Made by a program: the position numbers and the translations under genes | Notes under the pieces: model-generated | The model's database searches: none | What the model saw: the letters and a program-made list of their open reading frames with translations, nothing else | What the model was told of the DNA's origin: nothing | DNA from: Sedimentibacter saalensis | GTDB lineage: Bacteria; Bacillota; Clostridia; Tissierellales; Sedimentibacteraceae | Assembly: GCF_007830175.1 (NCBI RefSeq) | Contig: NZ_VLKH01000003.1 | Location: 248,001-312,000 of the forward strand | Direction of reading: 5' to 3' | Length of the DNA stretch: 64,000 nucleotides | In this document: positions 8,129 to 17,095 of the stretch, one piece after another | Layout: every line of letters begins with the position of its first letter | Numbering within the stretch: the first letter of the stretch is position 1

Positions 8129-8155
8129 CTTTTTGACATGCTTGTTGTTTCACAA
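8129..8155 (+). promoter_or_regulatory. Promoter of the TetR gene
   Basis: TTGACA in the TTTTTGACATG segment, followed after about 17 bases by TATGTATGG with a TAAGAT a little further on. The -35 is perfect and the -10 weak. I did not find the TGACC-N3-GGTCA palindrome here, so autoregulation is not evident. Confidence 0.45.
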
Positions 8156-8202
8156 TATGTATGGTAAGATAAATTAAATGAAAAGGCGAAAGGATGTTCA
8201 AG

Positions 8203-8799
8203 ATGGAAAAAAAGCCAACCAACCGCGACTTGCAAGCACTTGAAACTGAAAAAAAAGTAACCGACATGGCAATGAGACTGGTGAGAGAGCATGGATATGA
8301 TCGGGTAACCATTAGTCAGATATGTAAAGCCTGTGGTGTAGCCAAGGGCACATTTTATAGCTATTTTACTTCAAAAAAGGATATTCTTATTAAACTAACT
8401 TCACGGTTTAACAAGGAATTGAGTCAGTTGTTTATTTACGACGAAAACCTTGACTCTGTAACACTTTATCAAAATGCGGTTACTTCCTACCTTAACTATG
8501 TGAGCAAGGATGGTCATGCATTTACCAAATCCTATGTAAAAGCACTGATTGATGAAGAATTGGCAACAGAAGAAAATATCTCTTTAGAGTTGCAACAAAA
8601 CTTTATAGATAAAGTTGTCTGCAAAGGATTACGCGATGGTGATTTTCAACTTAACATGAGCTGTGCTGACTTTTTTGCACTTTTCAGAGCAACACTCATA
8701 GGGGTTTTAACACAGTGGAGTATGAGTAAAGAAAGCGAAGAATTGATAGTACTGGGACAGCGAGTATTATTTCCCCTCATTAATCTTATGAAAAAGTAA
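8203..8799 (+). CDS. TetR family transcriptional regulator
   Basis: A 198-residue TetR-type repressor. The N-terminal helix-turn-helix is clear (MAMRLVREHGYDRVTISQIC, then ACGVAKGTFYSYFTSKKDIL). The C-terminal ligand domain is not recognisable to a subfamily. I prefer the ATG at 8203 because AAAGGA lies 8 bases upstream; the ATG at 8194 has this sequence overlapping its start. It follows the flavin reductase on the same strand but beyond a terminator, so it probably has its own promoter. It is the likely repressor acting on the palindrome at 5899-5919, and the inducer may be the reductase substrate. Confidence 0.9.
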   Translation: MEKKPTNRDLQALETEKKVTDMAMRLVREHGYDRVTISQICKACGVAKGTFYSYFTSKKDILIKLTSRFNKELSQLFIYDENLDSVTLYQNAVTSYLNYVSKDGHAFTKSYVKALIDEELATEENISLELQQNFIDKVVCKGLRDGDFQLNMSCADFFALFRATLIGVLTQWSMSKESEELIVLGQRVLFPLINLMKK

Positions 8800-9000
8800 T
8801 GTCCTTCGTGAGGTGTTCGGTATACTCACACCTTATCCCTTCCAGTAGTTTCTCACTACACTAAATGTTCATTTTTCATTTGCTATATTAAAACAATCAA
8901 ATATAAAACAATTTATAGCTAAATTAATTTTCAAAATATAATGTTAAGTCACTCAAAAAATATGATATCTTCTTTATATTCAAAAAAATGAATTAAAAGC

Positions 9001-9180
9001 ATGGCAAACAACTTTGGACTTAAGTTTGTAATTGAAGAAGAATGGGAATTTAAAAAGGCACTCAGAAACATAAATCGAAGCTTCAATGGCTCGTCTCTGA
9101 AAAAATAATCTTTTCACTACTAAGTTTGGCGAAATTAAAATTGCATCAGCACTTCAAGATTTAGCAACAGACTTAAATTA
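9001..9180 (+). pseudogene. Degraded phage tail tape-measure-like fragment
   Basis: From 9001 a 35-codon frame starts MANNFGLKFVIEEEWEFKKA and continues LRNINRSF before a stop at 9106. It resembles the N-terminus of phage tail tape-measure proteins (MANxxGLxIGVEGEKEFKKALRxINxxF). Another frame then reads TTKFGEIKIASALQDLATDL up to a stop at 9178-9180. No ribosome binding site is present. I read it as the decayed remains of one or two phage genes. The family match is from memory and the fragment is short. Confidence 0.5.
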
Positions 9181-9199
9181 GAATCATGAGATAAAAACT

Positions 9200-9430
9200 A
9201 GCTGGTGGCTTGCTTGTTACGTCGTAAACTATACGGTTTACATTGTCCACTTCGTTTACTATTCTGTTACTTACTTTTTCTAAAACATCGTATGGAATAC
9301 TTGCCCAGTTGGAAGTCATTTTTATTTTTATTCTTCAAATACACGTATGAATCCGTTTCCTATTATTTTACGTTTTGTTTCAGGATCAGTAACGCAGGCA
9401 AGTTTTCCCAGGAATCTTTCTCCCATATTA
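9200..9430 (-). pseudogene. guaA fragment with internal deletion
   Basis: This stretch is a partial copy of the intact guaA at 13645-15177, in the same orientation. It contains the C-terminal part (matching about 13661-13785; residues ending [20 protein letters not shown]) joined directly to an internal part (matching about 14253-14361; residues [20 protein letters not shown]). The roughly 465 bases between them in guaA are missing, and a stop interrupts the frame at the junction. Point differences are spread along the copy, so it is an old, non-functional duplicate rather than a recent one. Confidence 0.88.
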
Positions 9431-9440
9431 TATACTTAAA

Positions 9441-9473
9441 ACCAGCACCTCATTAGTTTAATGAGGTGCTGGT
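9441..9473 (-). terminator. Terminator of the AGCS symporter gene
   Basis: Arms ACCAGCACCTCATTA and its near-perfect complement AATGAGGTGCTGGT with a 4-base loop, 16 bases past the symporter stop codon on the minus strand, with a T-rich stretch after it. Confidence 0.85.
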
Positions 9474-9488
9474 TAAATCCTGCCAAAT

Positions 9489-10958
9489 CTATTTTAACAT
9501 AGTTGTACCAAAAACCCTTTTGTTCAAATGTTTTTTCTTGCTGCTTTTTGCTTCTATATTTTGATATTTATATTCCCAACTAATATTTCCGCTCAACACC
9601 TTTGAATCATAATCATCTAATATGGAACGCACATCTTTAGACAGTGCAAATAAAGCTATAATATTTGGTATTGCCATTAGTCCTACAGTCATATCTACTA
9701 ATTCCCATACAAATGTAGCATCTATCAATGTACCAATTATTAATGAGGCAATTACTATAACCTTGAATGTATTTAAGGTTACAGGCTTTGCATTAAACAA
9801 AAACTTTACATTGGATTCTGCAAAGAAATACCAGCCTATTATTGTTGTCAGAGAGAAAAATGATAAACAAACTGATAGGAACATTCCCCCAACACTTCCA
9901 AAGTTTAAAGTAAAAGCATTTTGTGTCATGACCGTTGCACTTTCGGCCATTACTGATGCAGGTATTGTTGAATTATATGAACCTGCAGCAGTATTTACCA
10001 TAACAGTTGATGTACAAATTAAAAATGTTGAAATAAACACTCCAATCATTGCTGAAAAACCCTGTTCTGCTGGATGCTTTACATCTGCAACTGCATGTGA
10101 GTGAGGTGTGGAACCAACTCCTGCTTCATTGGAAAACAATCCTCTGGCAAGACCGTATCTTACAGTTTGTTGAACTGTTATACCAAGTACACCTCCGCCA
10201 ATTGCACCTGGTGTAAATGCTCCAATAAAAATACTTTTAATAGCTGTAATAAACCCGCCTAAATTTAAAGCAATAATTACCAAGCTTCCAAGTATATAAG
10301 CACCAGCCATTATTGGAACAACAGTTTCAGCAAAAGAAGCTATTCTTCCCATGCCTCCCATCAATATCAAAGTAACTACTATTGCAAGACCCACTGTAAC
10401 TGCAATAACCGGAATATTAAACGCTGAACTAACTGAACCGGCAACAGAATTTGATTGAACCATGGTACCGACAATTCCCATAGTTACAACGGCTGTTATG
10501 GAGAAAAACACAGCAAGCCATTTTGATTTCAATCCATTTTTAATATAATATGCAGGTCCACCTACCAGTTCTCCGTCTTTATTTTCTCTGTATTTTTGAG
10601 CCAGCACTGCTTCGCTGAAAATAGTTGCCATTCCAAAGAATGCAGATACTATCATCCAAAATGCAGCACCAGGACCACCTGCTGCAATAGCTGTTGCAAC
10701 ACCAACTATGTTTCCTGTACCTACCTGTGAAGCTATAGCAGTTGCTAAGGCTTGTACAGGAGTCATTTTACCTTCTTCAGCCTTTTCCTTATTTGCGATG
10801 TCGGCAATCATTTTCCTCAAGCCCGGAATTAACCTAGTAAATTGAGGAAACTTAAGCTTAATAGTCATGAAAATACCAATACCCATAAGTGCAAAAATTA
10901 GCACATAATCCCAAAGCACTGTATTAATCATTTCAACAAAATTTCTGAAATTTTCCAT
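9489..10958 (-). CDS. Sodium:alanine/glycine/glutamine symporter, AGCS family
   Basis: A 489-residue polytopic membrane protein of the AGCS (AlsT/GlnT/DagA) family, about 11 membrane segments. Family motifs are visible: ATAIASQVGTGNIVGVATA near residue 75, GGPAYYIKNG near 135 and GLFSNEAGVGSTPHSHA near 270. These transporters import alanine, glycine or glutamine with Na+. The adjacent GlnK/GlnL-type two-component pair, known in Bacillus to induce a glutamine AGCS transporter, makes glutamine a reasonable substrate guess. The C-terminal tail (RSILDDYDSK..) is cytoplasmic and lysine-rich. GGAGG lies 9-10 bases before the ATG. Confidence 0.92.
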   Translation of the reverse strand: MENFRNFVEMINTVLWDYVLIFALMGIGIFMTIKLKFPQFTRLIPGLRKMIADIANKEKAEEGKMTPVQALATAIASQVGTGNIVGVATAIAAGGPGAAFWMIVSAFFGMATIFSEAVLAQKYRENKDGELVGGPAYYIKNGLKSKWLAVFFSITAVVTMGIVGTMVQSNSVAGSVSSAFNIPVIAVTVGLAIVVTLILMGGMGRIASFAETVVPIMAGAYILGSLVIIALNLGGFITAIKSIFIGAFTPGAIGGGVLGITVQQTVRYGLARGLFSNEAGVGSTPHSHAVADVKHPAEQGFSAMIGVFISTFLICTSTVMVNTAAGSYNSTIPASVMAESATVMTQNAFTLNFGSVGGMFLSVCLSFFSLTTIIGWYFFAESNVKFLFNAKPVTLNTFKVIVIASLIIGTLIDATFVWELVDMTVGLMAIPNIIALFALSKDVRSILDDYDSKVLSGNISWEYKYQNIEAKSSKKKHLNKRVFGTTMLK

Positions 10959-10985
10959 TATATAAATCCTCCTTAATTATATATA

Positions 10986-11008
10986 CATTAAATCAATCGT
11001 GTTTAATG
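10986..11008. promoter_or_regulatory. Inverted repeat upstream of the AGCS gene
   Basis: CATTAAA and TTTAATG arms around a 9-base centre, 28 to 50 bases upstream of the symporter start. Its position fits an activator or repressor site, possibly for the neighbouring response regulator. I could not assign clear promoter hexamers. Confidence 0.35.
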
Positions 11009-11094
11009 TTTTCATATATTAATCGAGGACCTTCAAAAATCTTCAGTAAGTTTCATGTGATTAAAAAAACGATGTCATTTTTTCGAATTTTTTT

Positions 11095-11937
11095 TCAAGC
11101 TTTTTCTGTTTCACTGTAGTATACAATACCATCAATAAATTTTTTTAAATTAACTTTACCTCTTTTTTTACTTTTTTCTCTAATAAAATCCATTTCTATT
11201 TTTATCTGTTCAAAATTGTATAATCCATTAGAATACTCTGTAAATATCTCATTCATATAATCCTCCAGTCCGATGTTAGCAAGATTTTTCATTCCAATAG
11301 CTGCAGTCCTTCTGATTCTCTGTTCCATAACTTTAGGGTTATCTGTAAAATGGCTGCACAAATCTGCAATAGTCTCATCAGACGTGTGTTTATTATTATC
11401 AATTAAATATTTAGCAATATTAATAATATCCTGACTTCCTGATTCACTTAATATACCCATTCTTTGCATAACCCTTTTAATACCAATAATGCTATCTTTA
11501 GTATGCTCTAGAACAGATGCACTTTGTTTATCAGAAAATAAACCTTGTATGGTTTGTAATTTCTTGTTCATTTCGAATTTATATGTAACATTTTTAATTA
11601 CACTTTGCACTTCTATTGCATCAATAGGCTTTGAAATGAAAAATTCTATTCCATTCTCATATGCTTTTGATATCATTTCCTTGGAGGATACCTGTGATAT
11701 CATTATATAATGTATTTCTGGATACTTATTTTTAATCTCCTTTAGAATGCTTATGCCATCCTTGACTGGCATGAGCAAATCTAATAAAACTAAATCCGGT
11801 CGGATAGCATCAATTTCCTTCAATGCATCAGGTCCATTATAAGATGTGCCTACTACTTCTCCCAATTCCTTATCATATATTATTTTTTCAAGAATTCTAA
11901 CTACATTTATATTATCATCAACTATGAATATTCTCAT
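11095..11937 (-). CDS. GlnL-type response regulator (receiver plus YcbB domain)
   Basis: A 280-residue response regulator. The receiver domain (1-120) has the acidic pair in IVDDN, phosphoacceptor Asp53 in VLLDLLMP, the Ser in MISQVSS and Lys in FISKPID. The C-terminal part (about 150-280) matches the YcbB DNA-binding domain of GlnL: GIKRVMQRMGILSESGSQD, YLIDNN and MEQRIRRTAAIGMKNLANIG. In Bacillus GlnK-GlnL responds to glutamine and controls a glutamine transporter and glutaminase. I start at the ATG at 11937, with GGAGG 9 bases upstream. The gene begins inside the end of the kinase gene (20-base overlap), so the two are coupled. Confidence 0.88.
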   Translation of the reverse strand: MRIFIVDDNINVVRILEKIIYDKELGEVVGTSYNGPDALKEIDAIRPDLVLLDLLMPVKDGISILKEIKNKYPEIHYIMISQVSSKEMISKAYENGIEFFISKPIDAIEVQSVIKNVTYKFEMNKKLQTIQGLFSDKQSASVLEHTKDSIIGIKRVMQRMGILSESGSQDIINIAKYLIDNNKHTSDETIADLCSHFTDNPKVMEQRIRRTAAIGMKNLANIGLEDYMNEIFTEYSNGLYNFEQIKIEMDFIREKSKKRGKVNLKKFIDGIVYYSETEKA

Positions 11938-13210
11938 TTGATTTTTCCTCCAAAATAATTTTAGGGATATTAATATTAAAAATCGTTCCAATTCCTAATT
12001 TAGAATTTACTTTCACTTCACCTTTAAGTTGTTCTTCAACAATATACTGCACTATGCTAAGCCCTAAGCCTCTATTTATTTCTCCTGTTTCATAATTAAT
12101 TTTAGTAGAAAAGCCCGGTGAAAAAATTTCATTAATATCATTTTCATTAATTCCAGATCCATTATCTGATATCTTAAATATATGATCAATTTCATCAACA
12201 CTATGAACAACGCTAATTTTTGCATCAAATTGAGATTCACTAATAGCATCCATGCTGTTCATTATTAGATTTCTCAAAACTGACATCAAGTAATAATGCT
12301 TTTCTGTATAAAAATTTTCACCCATAATAAATTCGAATTCTATGTGTTTATTGATATTTTTGGATTCTCTAATCATTGTTTCAAGCAAAATATTGTTAAT
12401 ATCTTTGTATTCCATACCATTATCATTCAGCTTATTTTCCGTAATGCTTTTAATTCCTCGAACCACTAATCCATTTTCTTTCTTAATTTCATGAACATCT
12501 CTGGCAATATTTAAAGCATTGTTAGCCCAGTTGTCTTTATTTTGATTATTGCTTATTTGCTCAAATAAATTATAAGATTGCGACATAACTTTTTCAATAT
12601 TATCCATATTTTTTTCAATCCAAAAAATTTCGGTTTTTAGTTGAGAGGTAAGCCATAACAGCTTTTTATATCTATCTTCATGCTCTCTCTTTGTTAACAT
12701 CAAATCATAATAGTTAAATGCTACTAATATAGCTAATACTAAAGATGATCGAACAATGCTGACAACCAGCAGTGATGGAATAACTTCAATTAAACTTTTA
12801 TCAGCAAAAATAAAATACCTAAATAAAACTTCAATAGAATTTAATAAAAAATCACATGAAATAAGCGCCAAATAAACAAAACCTATATTGTGCTTTCTAC
12901 CATTTTTTATTAATAATTTATATAATAATGGATAAAAAATATAAAATAACATTTCCGGCATATAAGCAATGAATACTTCATTGTTATAACCAATGGATAC
13001 TTGATAAACTGCTAATCTTAACATAAAAACCATGACTGCAGATAACATTCCCATTGATATAGAGCTTATATCTTCATAATAATAAAGAAATGTCACAAAT
13101 ATTATTACACCTGCAGAAACGACAAAATCGCTTTCTGATAATCCTAAATTAATTTGAGATGCTAATGCAACCAATATGGACGCACTTATAATCTTTTTTA
13201 AACCTTTCAT
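11918..13210 (-). CDS. GlnK-type sensor histidine kinase (GHKL)
   Basis: A 430-residue membrane kinase. Residues 1-175 are hydrophobic with five to six membrane segments and no large external loop, suggesting sensing in or near the membrane. A coiled region follows, then a phospho-acceptor region with RDVHEIKKENG and a GHKL ATPase domain: N box NLIMNSMDAI, G1 box ISDNGSGI, F box FSPGFSTK and G2 box NRGLGLSIVQYI. It is the cognate partner of the response regulator it overlaps and probably controls the downstream AGCS symporter. The C-terminus extends slightly beyond the ATPase (EEKSNENIHS). Confidence 0.88.
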   Translation of the reverse strand: MKGLKKIISASILVALASQINLGLSESDFVVSAGVIIFVTFLYYYEDISSISMGMLSAVMVFMLRLAVYQVSIGYNNEVFIAYMPEMLFYIFYPLLYKLLIKNGRKHNIGFVYLALISCDFLLNSIEVLFRYFIFADKSLIEVIPSLLVVSIVRSSLVLAILVAFNYYDLMLTKREHEDRYKKLLWLTSQLKTEIFWIEKNMDNIEKVMSQSYNLFEQISNNQNKDNWANNALNIARDVHEIKKENGLVVRGIKSITENKLNDNGMEYKDINNILLETMIRESKNINKHIEFEFIMGENFYTEKHYYLMSVLRNLIMNSMDAISESQFDAKISVVHSVDEIDHIFKISDNGSGINENDINEIFSPGFSTKINYETGEINRGLGLSIVQYIVEEQLKGEVKVNSKLGIGTIFNINIPKIILEEKSNENIHS

Positions 13211-13552
13211 TAAAACACCACAACTTCCTTTGGTCTATGGAACTGTTTTCACAGTCCCTTCATTTATATATTTTTAACATGTCTCCCTTTTTCCCATACT
13301 TAATGAATTATATTATATCATAATATTTATAATCCGACTCTGCTTATTTTGCTACTGTTGAGTATTTCATTTACTCAATATCATTATGTATATAAGCTCT
13401 TTAACTTATCAACCAAATTATTAAATTAAATTTCAAATCAGCAGATTTGTTGTCTGAAATTTCTTTGACTGGGTCTACTTTCTATCACCCTGTTCACTTT
13501 GATATCTCCTGTCTTCATATCTAACATCTCCTTTTTAGGTCAAAAATAAACA
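13211..13552. other. Upstream region of the kinase gene
   Basis: About 340 AT-rich bases. The only structure I see is an inverted repeat TTGAGTA-N7-TACTCAA at 13358-13378, a possible regulator site. Minus-strand TATAAT-like sequences around 13310 could be the kinase promoter, without a good -35. No gene was found. Confidence 0.4.
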
Positions 13553-13601
13553 ATGACCGTGTTAGATTTTCTAAAATGCTTCGAAAATCTAACAGGTCAT
13601 T
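13553..13601 (-). terminator. Terminator of guaA
   Basis: Long hairpin with arms AATGACC(G)TGTTAGATTTTC and GAAAATCTAACAGGTCATT, one bulged base, about 45 bases past the guaA stop, followed on the minus strand by TGTTTATTTTT. Confidence 0.85.
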
Positions 13602-13644
13602 ATAAATTCTTAAAACCTTAAATAGTTCAATTTCAATCTTTATC

Positions 13645-15177
13645 TTATTCCCACTCAATAGTAGCCGGTGGCTTGCTTGTTACGTCGTAAACTATACGGT
13701 TTACATTGTCCACTTCGTTTACTATTCTGTTTGATATTTTTTCAAGAACTTCGTATGGAATTCTTGCCCAGTCGGAAGTCATGCCGTCTGTTGATGTTAC
13801 GGCTCTTAATGCCACTGTATGTGAGTATGTTCTGCCGTCTCCCATTACACCTACGCTTTTGATGTTAGGAAGGCATGCGAAGTACTGCCATATCTTGTTC
13901 TGGAGTCCTGCTTTTTTAATTTCATCTCTGAATATGAAATCTGCTTCTCTTACTATTTCCAGTTTATCTTCTGTTATTTCTCCAAGAACTCTTATTGCTA
14001 GACCTGGTCCTGGGAATGGCTGTCTTTCAACTATTTCTTCTGGAATTCCAAGTTCTCTTCCCACTTGTCTAACTTCATCCTTGAACAGCTGTCTTAATGG
14101 TTCCAACAGTTCAAAGTCAACATCTTCAGGAAGTCCTCCAACGTTGTGGTGGCTCTTTATAACCTGAGCTGTGGCAGTTCCGCTTTCAACAACGTCAGGA
14201 TAAATTGTTCCCTGTACAAGATAATCTATATGTCCAAACTCTTCTTTTAACTTTTGTTTTTCTTCTTCAAATACGCGGATGAATTCATTGCCGATTATTT
14301 TACGTTTTGTTTCAGGGTCAGTAACGCCGGCAAGTTTTCCAAGGAATCTTTCACCTGCATTAACTCTTATTAAATTCATGTTGAACTTTTCTTTGAATAC
14401 CTGTTCAACCTGGTCGCCTTCATCTTTTCTCAAGAGGCCGTGGTCAACAAACACACAGATCAAATTTGATCCTATTGCCTTGTGAACCATAACTGCTGCT
14501 ACAGAGGAGTCAACTCCACCTGACATTGCACACAGTGCTTTTTTGTCTCCAACCATTTCTTTTATTTTAGCAATTGATTCTTCGCAGAAATTTCCCATAG
14601 TCCAGTCTTTTGTCATGTTGCATACATTGAACAGGAAGTTGTTGATTACTTCTCTTCCCTTTTCAGTGTGTTCAACTTCAGGATGGAACTGAACAGCATA
14701 GATGTTCTTTTCTGTGTTTCTCATGGCGCATACAGGGCATGTGTCTGTTTTTGCAGTTATTTCAAACCCTTCTGGAGATTTTTCAATATAATCAGTATGG
14801 CTCATCCATGCCAGAGAGTTTTGCTCAATGTTACCGAAAAGCTTGTCTTCTGAGTTTACTTCTAATTTAACTCGGCCATATTCTCTTGAGTCGGCTCTTT
14901 TTACCTTGCCGCCGAATTTTTGTGCTATAAGCTGTCCGCCATAGCAAATTCCAAGCACCGGAACTCCAAGTTCAAATATTTCCTTGTCAACTGTAGGAGC
15001 CATGTCTTCATAAACACTTGCAGGTCCGCCGGACAATATGATTCCCTGCGGATTTTTTTCTTTTATTTTATCGATTGTATATGTGTATGGCACTATTTCG
15101 CAATACACATTGGCTTCTCTAACCCTTCTGGCTATAAGCTGACTGTACTGTGCACCAAAATCAACTATTAATATCAT
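13645..15177 (-). CDS. guaA: GMP synthase (glutamine-hydrolysing)
   Basis: A 510-residue cytoplasmic enzyme that converts XMP, ATP and glutamine to GMP. The class I amidotransferase domain (1-185) has the nucleophile Cys in GICYGGQ and the His-x-Glu of [10 protein letters not shown]. The ATP-pyrophosphatase domain has the P-loop [10 protein letters not shown] near 220. The dimerisation domain ends with the invariant [11 protein letters not shown]. Length is normal and all key residues are present, so it is functional. GAGGAG precedes the ATG. No guanine-riboswitch pattern was recognised upstream. A partial copy lies at 9200-9430. Confidence 0.97.
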   Translation of the reverse strand: MILIVDFGAQYSQLIARRVREANVYCEIVPYTYTIDKIKEKNPQGIILSGGPASVYEDMAPTVDKEIFELGVPVLGICYGGQLIAQKFGGKVKRADSREYGRVKLEVNSEDKLFGNIEQNSLAWMSHTDYIEKSPEGFEITAKTDTCPVCAMRNTEKNIYAVQFHPEVEHTEKGREVINNFLFNVCNMTKDWTMGNFCEESIAKIKEMVGDKKALCAMSGGVDSSVAAVMVHKAIGSNLICVFVDHGLLRKDEGDQVEQVFKEKFNMNLIRVNAGERFLGKLAGVTDPETKRKIIGNEFIRVFEEEKQKLKEEFGHIDYLVQGTIYPDVVESGTATAQVIKSHHNVGGLPEDVDFELLEPLRQLFKDEVRQVGRELGIPEEIVERQPFPGPGLAIRVLGEITEDKLEIVREADFIFRDEIKKAGLQNKIWQYFACLPNIKSVGVMGDGRTYSHTVALRAVTSTDGMTSDWARIPYEVLEKISNRIVNEVDNVNRIVYDVTSKPPATIEWE

Positions 15178-15337
15178 TTTTTACTCCTCTTAATTTGTTT
15201 TTTGAAGCGACCTTTATATTTTTCATATAGATTATCAAAAAAAATTGACTGTGTCAATTAATAATTGTAACTATTAGTGTAATCAAACTAAAAACACTTA
15301 TGATTTCGTTTGCATACTTTTATTTTAGTCATCAATT

Positions 15338-15629
15338 AAAAACAGGCTTAAGACCTGTTCAGGTTAATGACAAAGAAACTTTCGACGTTGTCATTCTGAG
15401 AGCTTGCTCGAAGAATCTCATGTTTTCAAAAGATGAGATCCCGCAGTTTCGAACACAAATTTATTTATTCGCTAACGCTCACATAAATTTGGTTCTCATT
15501 GCGAATGACCTACCGCTATTTTTCAGAAAAACACCTGAAAAATAGGGTTAGGGCAACTTTCACTATCGTTCAGGATGACAGCGTCGGAGTTCGTCAATAG
15601 TCTGAACAGACTGCTTTGAGCCTGTTTTT
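15338..15629. repeat. Long palindromic repeat, copy A (interrupted by a second element)
   Basis: The repeat core runs from TGTCATTCTGAG (15389) to GATGAGATC (15440) and resumes at CACTATCGTTCAGGATGACA (15561-15580). In the other copies these two parts are contiguous; here about 118 bases separate them, containing their own inverted repeats (AAATTTAT/ATAAATTT near 15457 and CTATTTTTCAG/CTGAAAAATAG near 15518-15545). Outer arms AAAAACAGGC and GCCTGTTTTT flank everything and end in T-runs, so the whole could terminate gcvPB, whose stop is next to it. Confidence 0.75.
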
Positions 15630-15636
15630 GAGTGGT

Positions 15637-17094
15637 TTATTTTGTGTAACGAAGTATTGGTTTTCTGGCTGCTGTTGCTTCATCAAGTCTTGATATGATT
15701 GTTGTGTGAGGAGCTGTTTTTACCAGTTCCGGGTCATTTTCTGCCTCATCAGCAATCTGTCTCATAACAGCAATGAATTCATCCAGCGTTTCCCTTGATT
15801 CGCTTTCTGTCGGCTCAATCATCATGGCTTCAGAAACTATGAGAGGGAAATAAATTGTCGGTGGATGGAATCCAAAATCCAAAAGTCTCTTGGCAATATC
15901 AAGAGTTGATACTCCGTTTTTCTTTTTCTGCCAGTCTCCTGAAAGCACGCACTCATGCATGCATTCCCTGTCAACAGGAAGAAAATATTTGTCTTTCAGT
16001 TTGTTAGCAATGTAGTTTGCATTTAAAACTGCATTTTCTGAAATTGATTTGAGCCCGTCAGGACCCATGCTCATGATGTATGTGTAGGCTCTAACCAGAA
16101 TACCAAAGTTTCCGTACAACGATTTTACTTTTCCAATGGAAAGTGGTCTGTCATAATCAAAGAAGTATTCATTTTCTTTTTTTTCAACAACAGGAACTGG
16201 CAAAAATGGAACAAGGTCCTTTTTAACTCCAACCGGTCCTGCACCCGGTCCTCCTCCTCCGTGAGGAGTGCTGAATGTTTTGTGAAGGTTTAAATGCACC
16301 ACGTCAAATCCCATGTCTCCGGGTCTTGAAATCCCGAGAATTGCATTGGCATTTGCTCCGTCGTAGTACATGAGCCCGCCTGCTTCATGGACTATTTTTG
16401 TTATTTCAAGGATATTTGAGTCAAACAACCCAAGCGTGTTTGGATTAGTGAGCATAAAGCCTGCTATTTCATCGCTCATGACACTTTTTAACGATCCTAT
16501 ATCAACAAGTCCATTTTCACCGGATTTAACCTCAACCACATCAAATCCTGCAACTGCTGCTGATGCGGGGTTTGTTCCGTGTGCTGAGTCAGGAACAACT
16601 ATTTTTGTCCTCTTCATGTCATTTCTGTTGTTGTGGTATGATTTTATAATCATTAACCCAGCAAGTTCTCCATGGGCTCCAGCTGTTGGCTGAAGGGTGA
16701 ATCCATCCATACCTGTTATTTCAGAAAGCATGTTTCCAAGGTCATACATTAGATGAAGCGCTCCCTGCACTGTTTTTTCAGGCTGATATGGGTGAATTTT
16801 TGCAAATCCGTCAAACCTTGCAGTTTTTTCATTGAGCTTAGGATTGTACTTCATGGTACAGCTTCCAAGAGGATAAAATCCTGAATCCACCCCGTGGTTT
16901 CTCTGTGAAAGCTGAGTGAAATGTCTCACTGCATCAAGCTCAGTCACTTCAGGCAAATCAGGAGATTCCGCCCTTAAATATTTTCTGTCGATTACATCAT
17001 TTAACTTAAGTTCAGGCACGTCGCAGTCAGGAAGTGAATATGACTTTCTGCCGCTTTTGCTCATTTCAAATATTAAAGCTTTATGTTTTTGCAT
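15637..17094 (-). CDS. gcvPB: Glycine dehydrogenase (decarboxylating) subunit 2
   Basis: A 485-residue C-terminal subunit of the two-subunit glycine decarboxylase (P protein). It binds PLP through the Lys in [18 protein letters not shown]. Upstream signatures such as [20 protein letters not shown] and SCTMKYNPK are typical. With GcvPA it decarboxylates glycine and passes the aminomethyl group to lipoyl-GcvH. I start at the ATG at 17094, preceded by AGGGGAATAAT; the frame extends to 17118 but the extra residues lie within the end of gcvPA. Last gene of the operon. Confidence 0.96.
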   Translation of the reverse strand: MQKHKALIFEMSKSGRKSYSLPDCDVPELKLNDVIDRKYLRAESPDLPEVTELDAVRHFTQLSQRNHGVDSGFYPLGSCTMKYNPKLNEKTARFDGFAKIHPYQPEKTVQGALHLMYDLGNMLSEITGMDGFTLQPTAGAHGELAGLMIIKSYHNNRNDMKRTKIVVPDSAHGTNPASAAVAGFDVVEVKSGENGLVDIGSLKSVMSDEIAGFMLTNPNTLGLFDSNILEITKIVHEAGGLMYYDGANANAILGISRPGDMGFDVVHLNLHKTFSTPHGGGGPGAGPVGVKKDLVPFLPVPVVEKKENEYFFDYDRPLSIGKVKSLYGNFGILVRAYTYIMSMGPDGLKSISENAVLNANYIANKLKDKYFLPVDRECMHECVLSGDWQKKKNGVSTLDIAKRLLDFGFHPPTIYFPLIVSEAMMIEPTESESRETLDEFIAVMRQIADEAENDPELVKTAPHTTIISRLDEATAARKPILRYTK

Positions 17095-17095
17095 A

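Noticed and set aside
15178..15337. Possible purine riboswitch or other leader upstream of guaA
   Set aside because: I looked for the conserved purine aptamer core sequences on the minus strand and did not find them.
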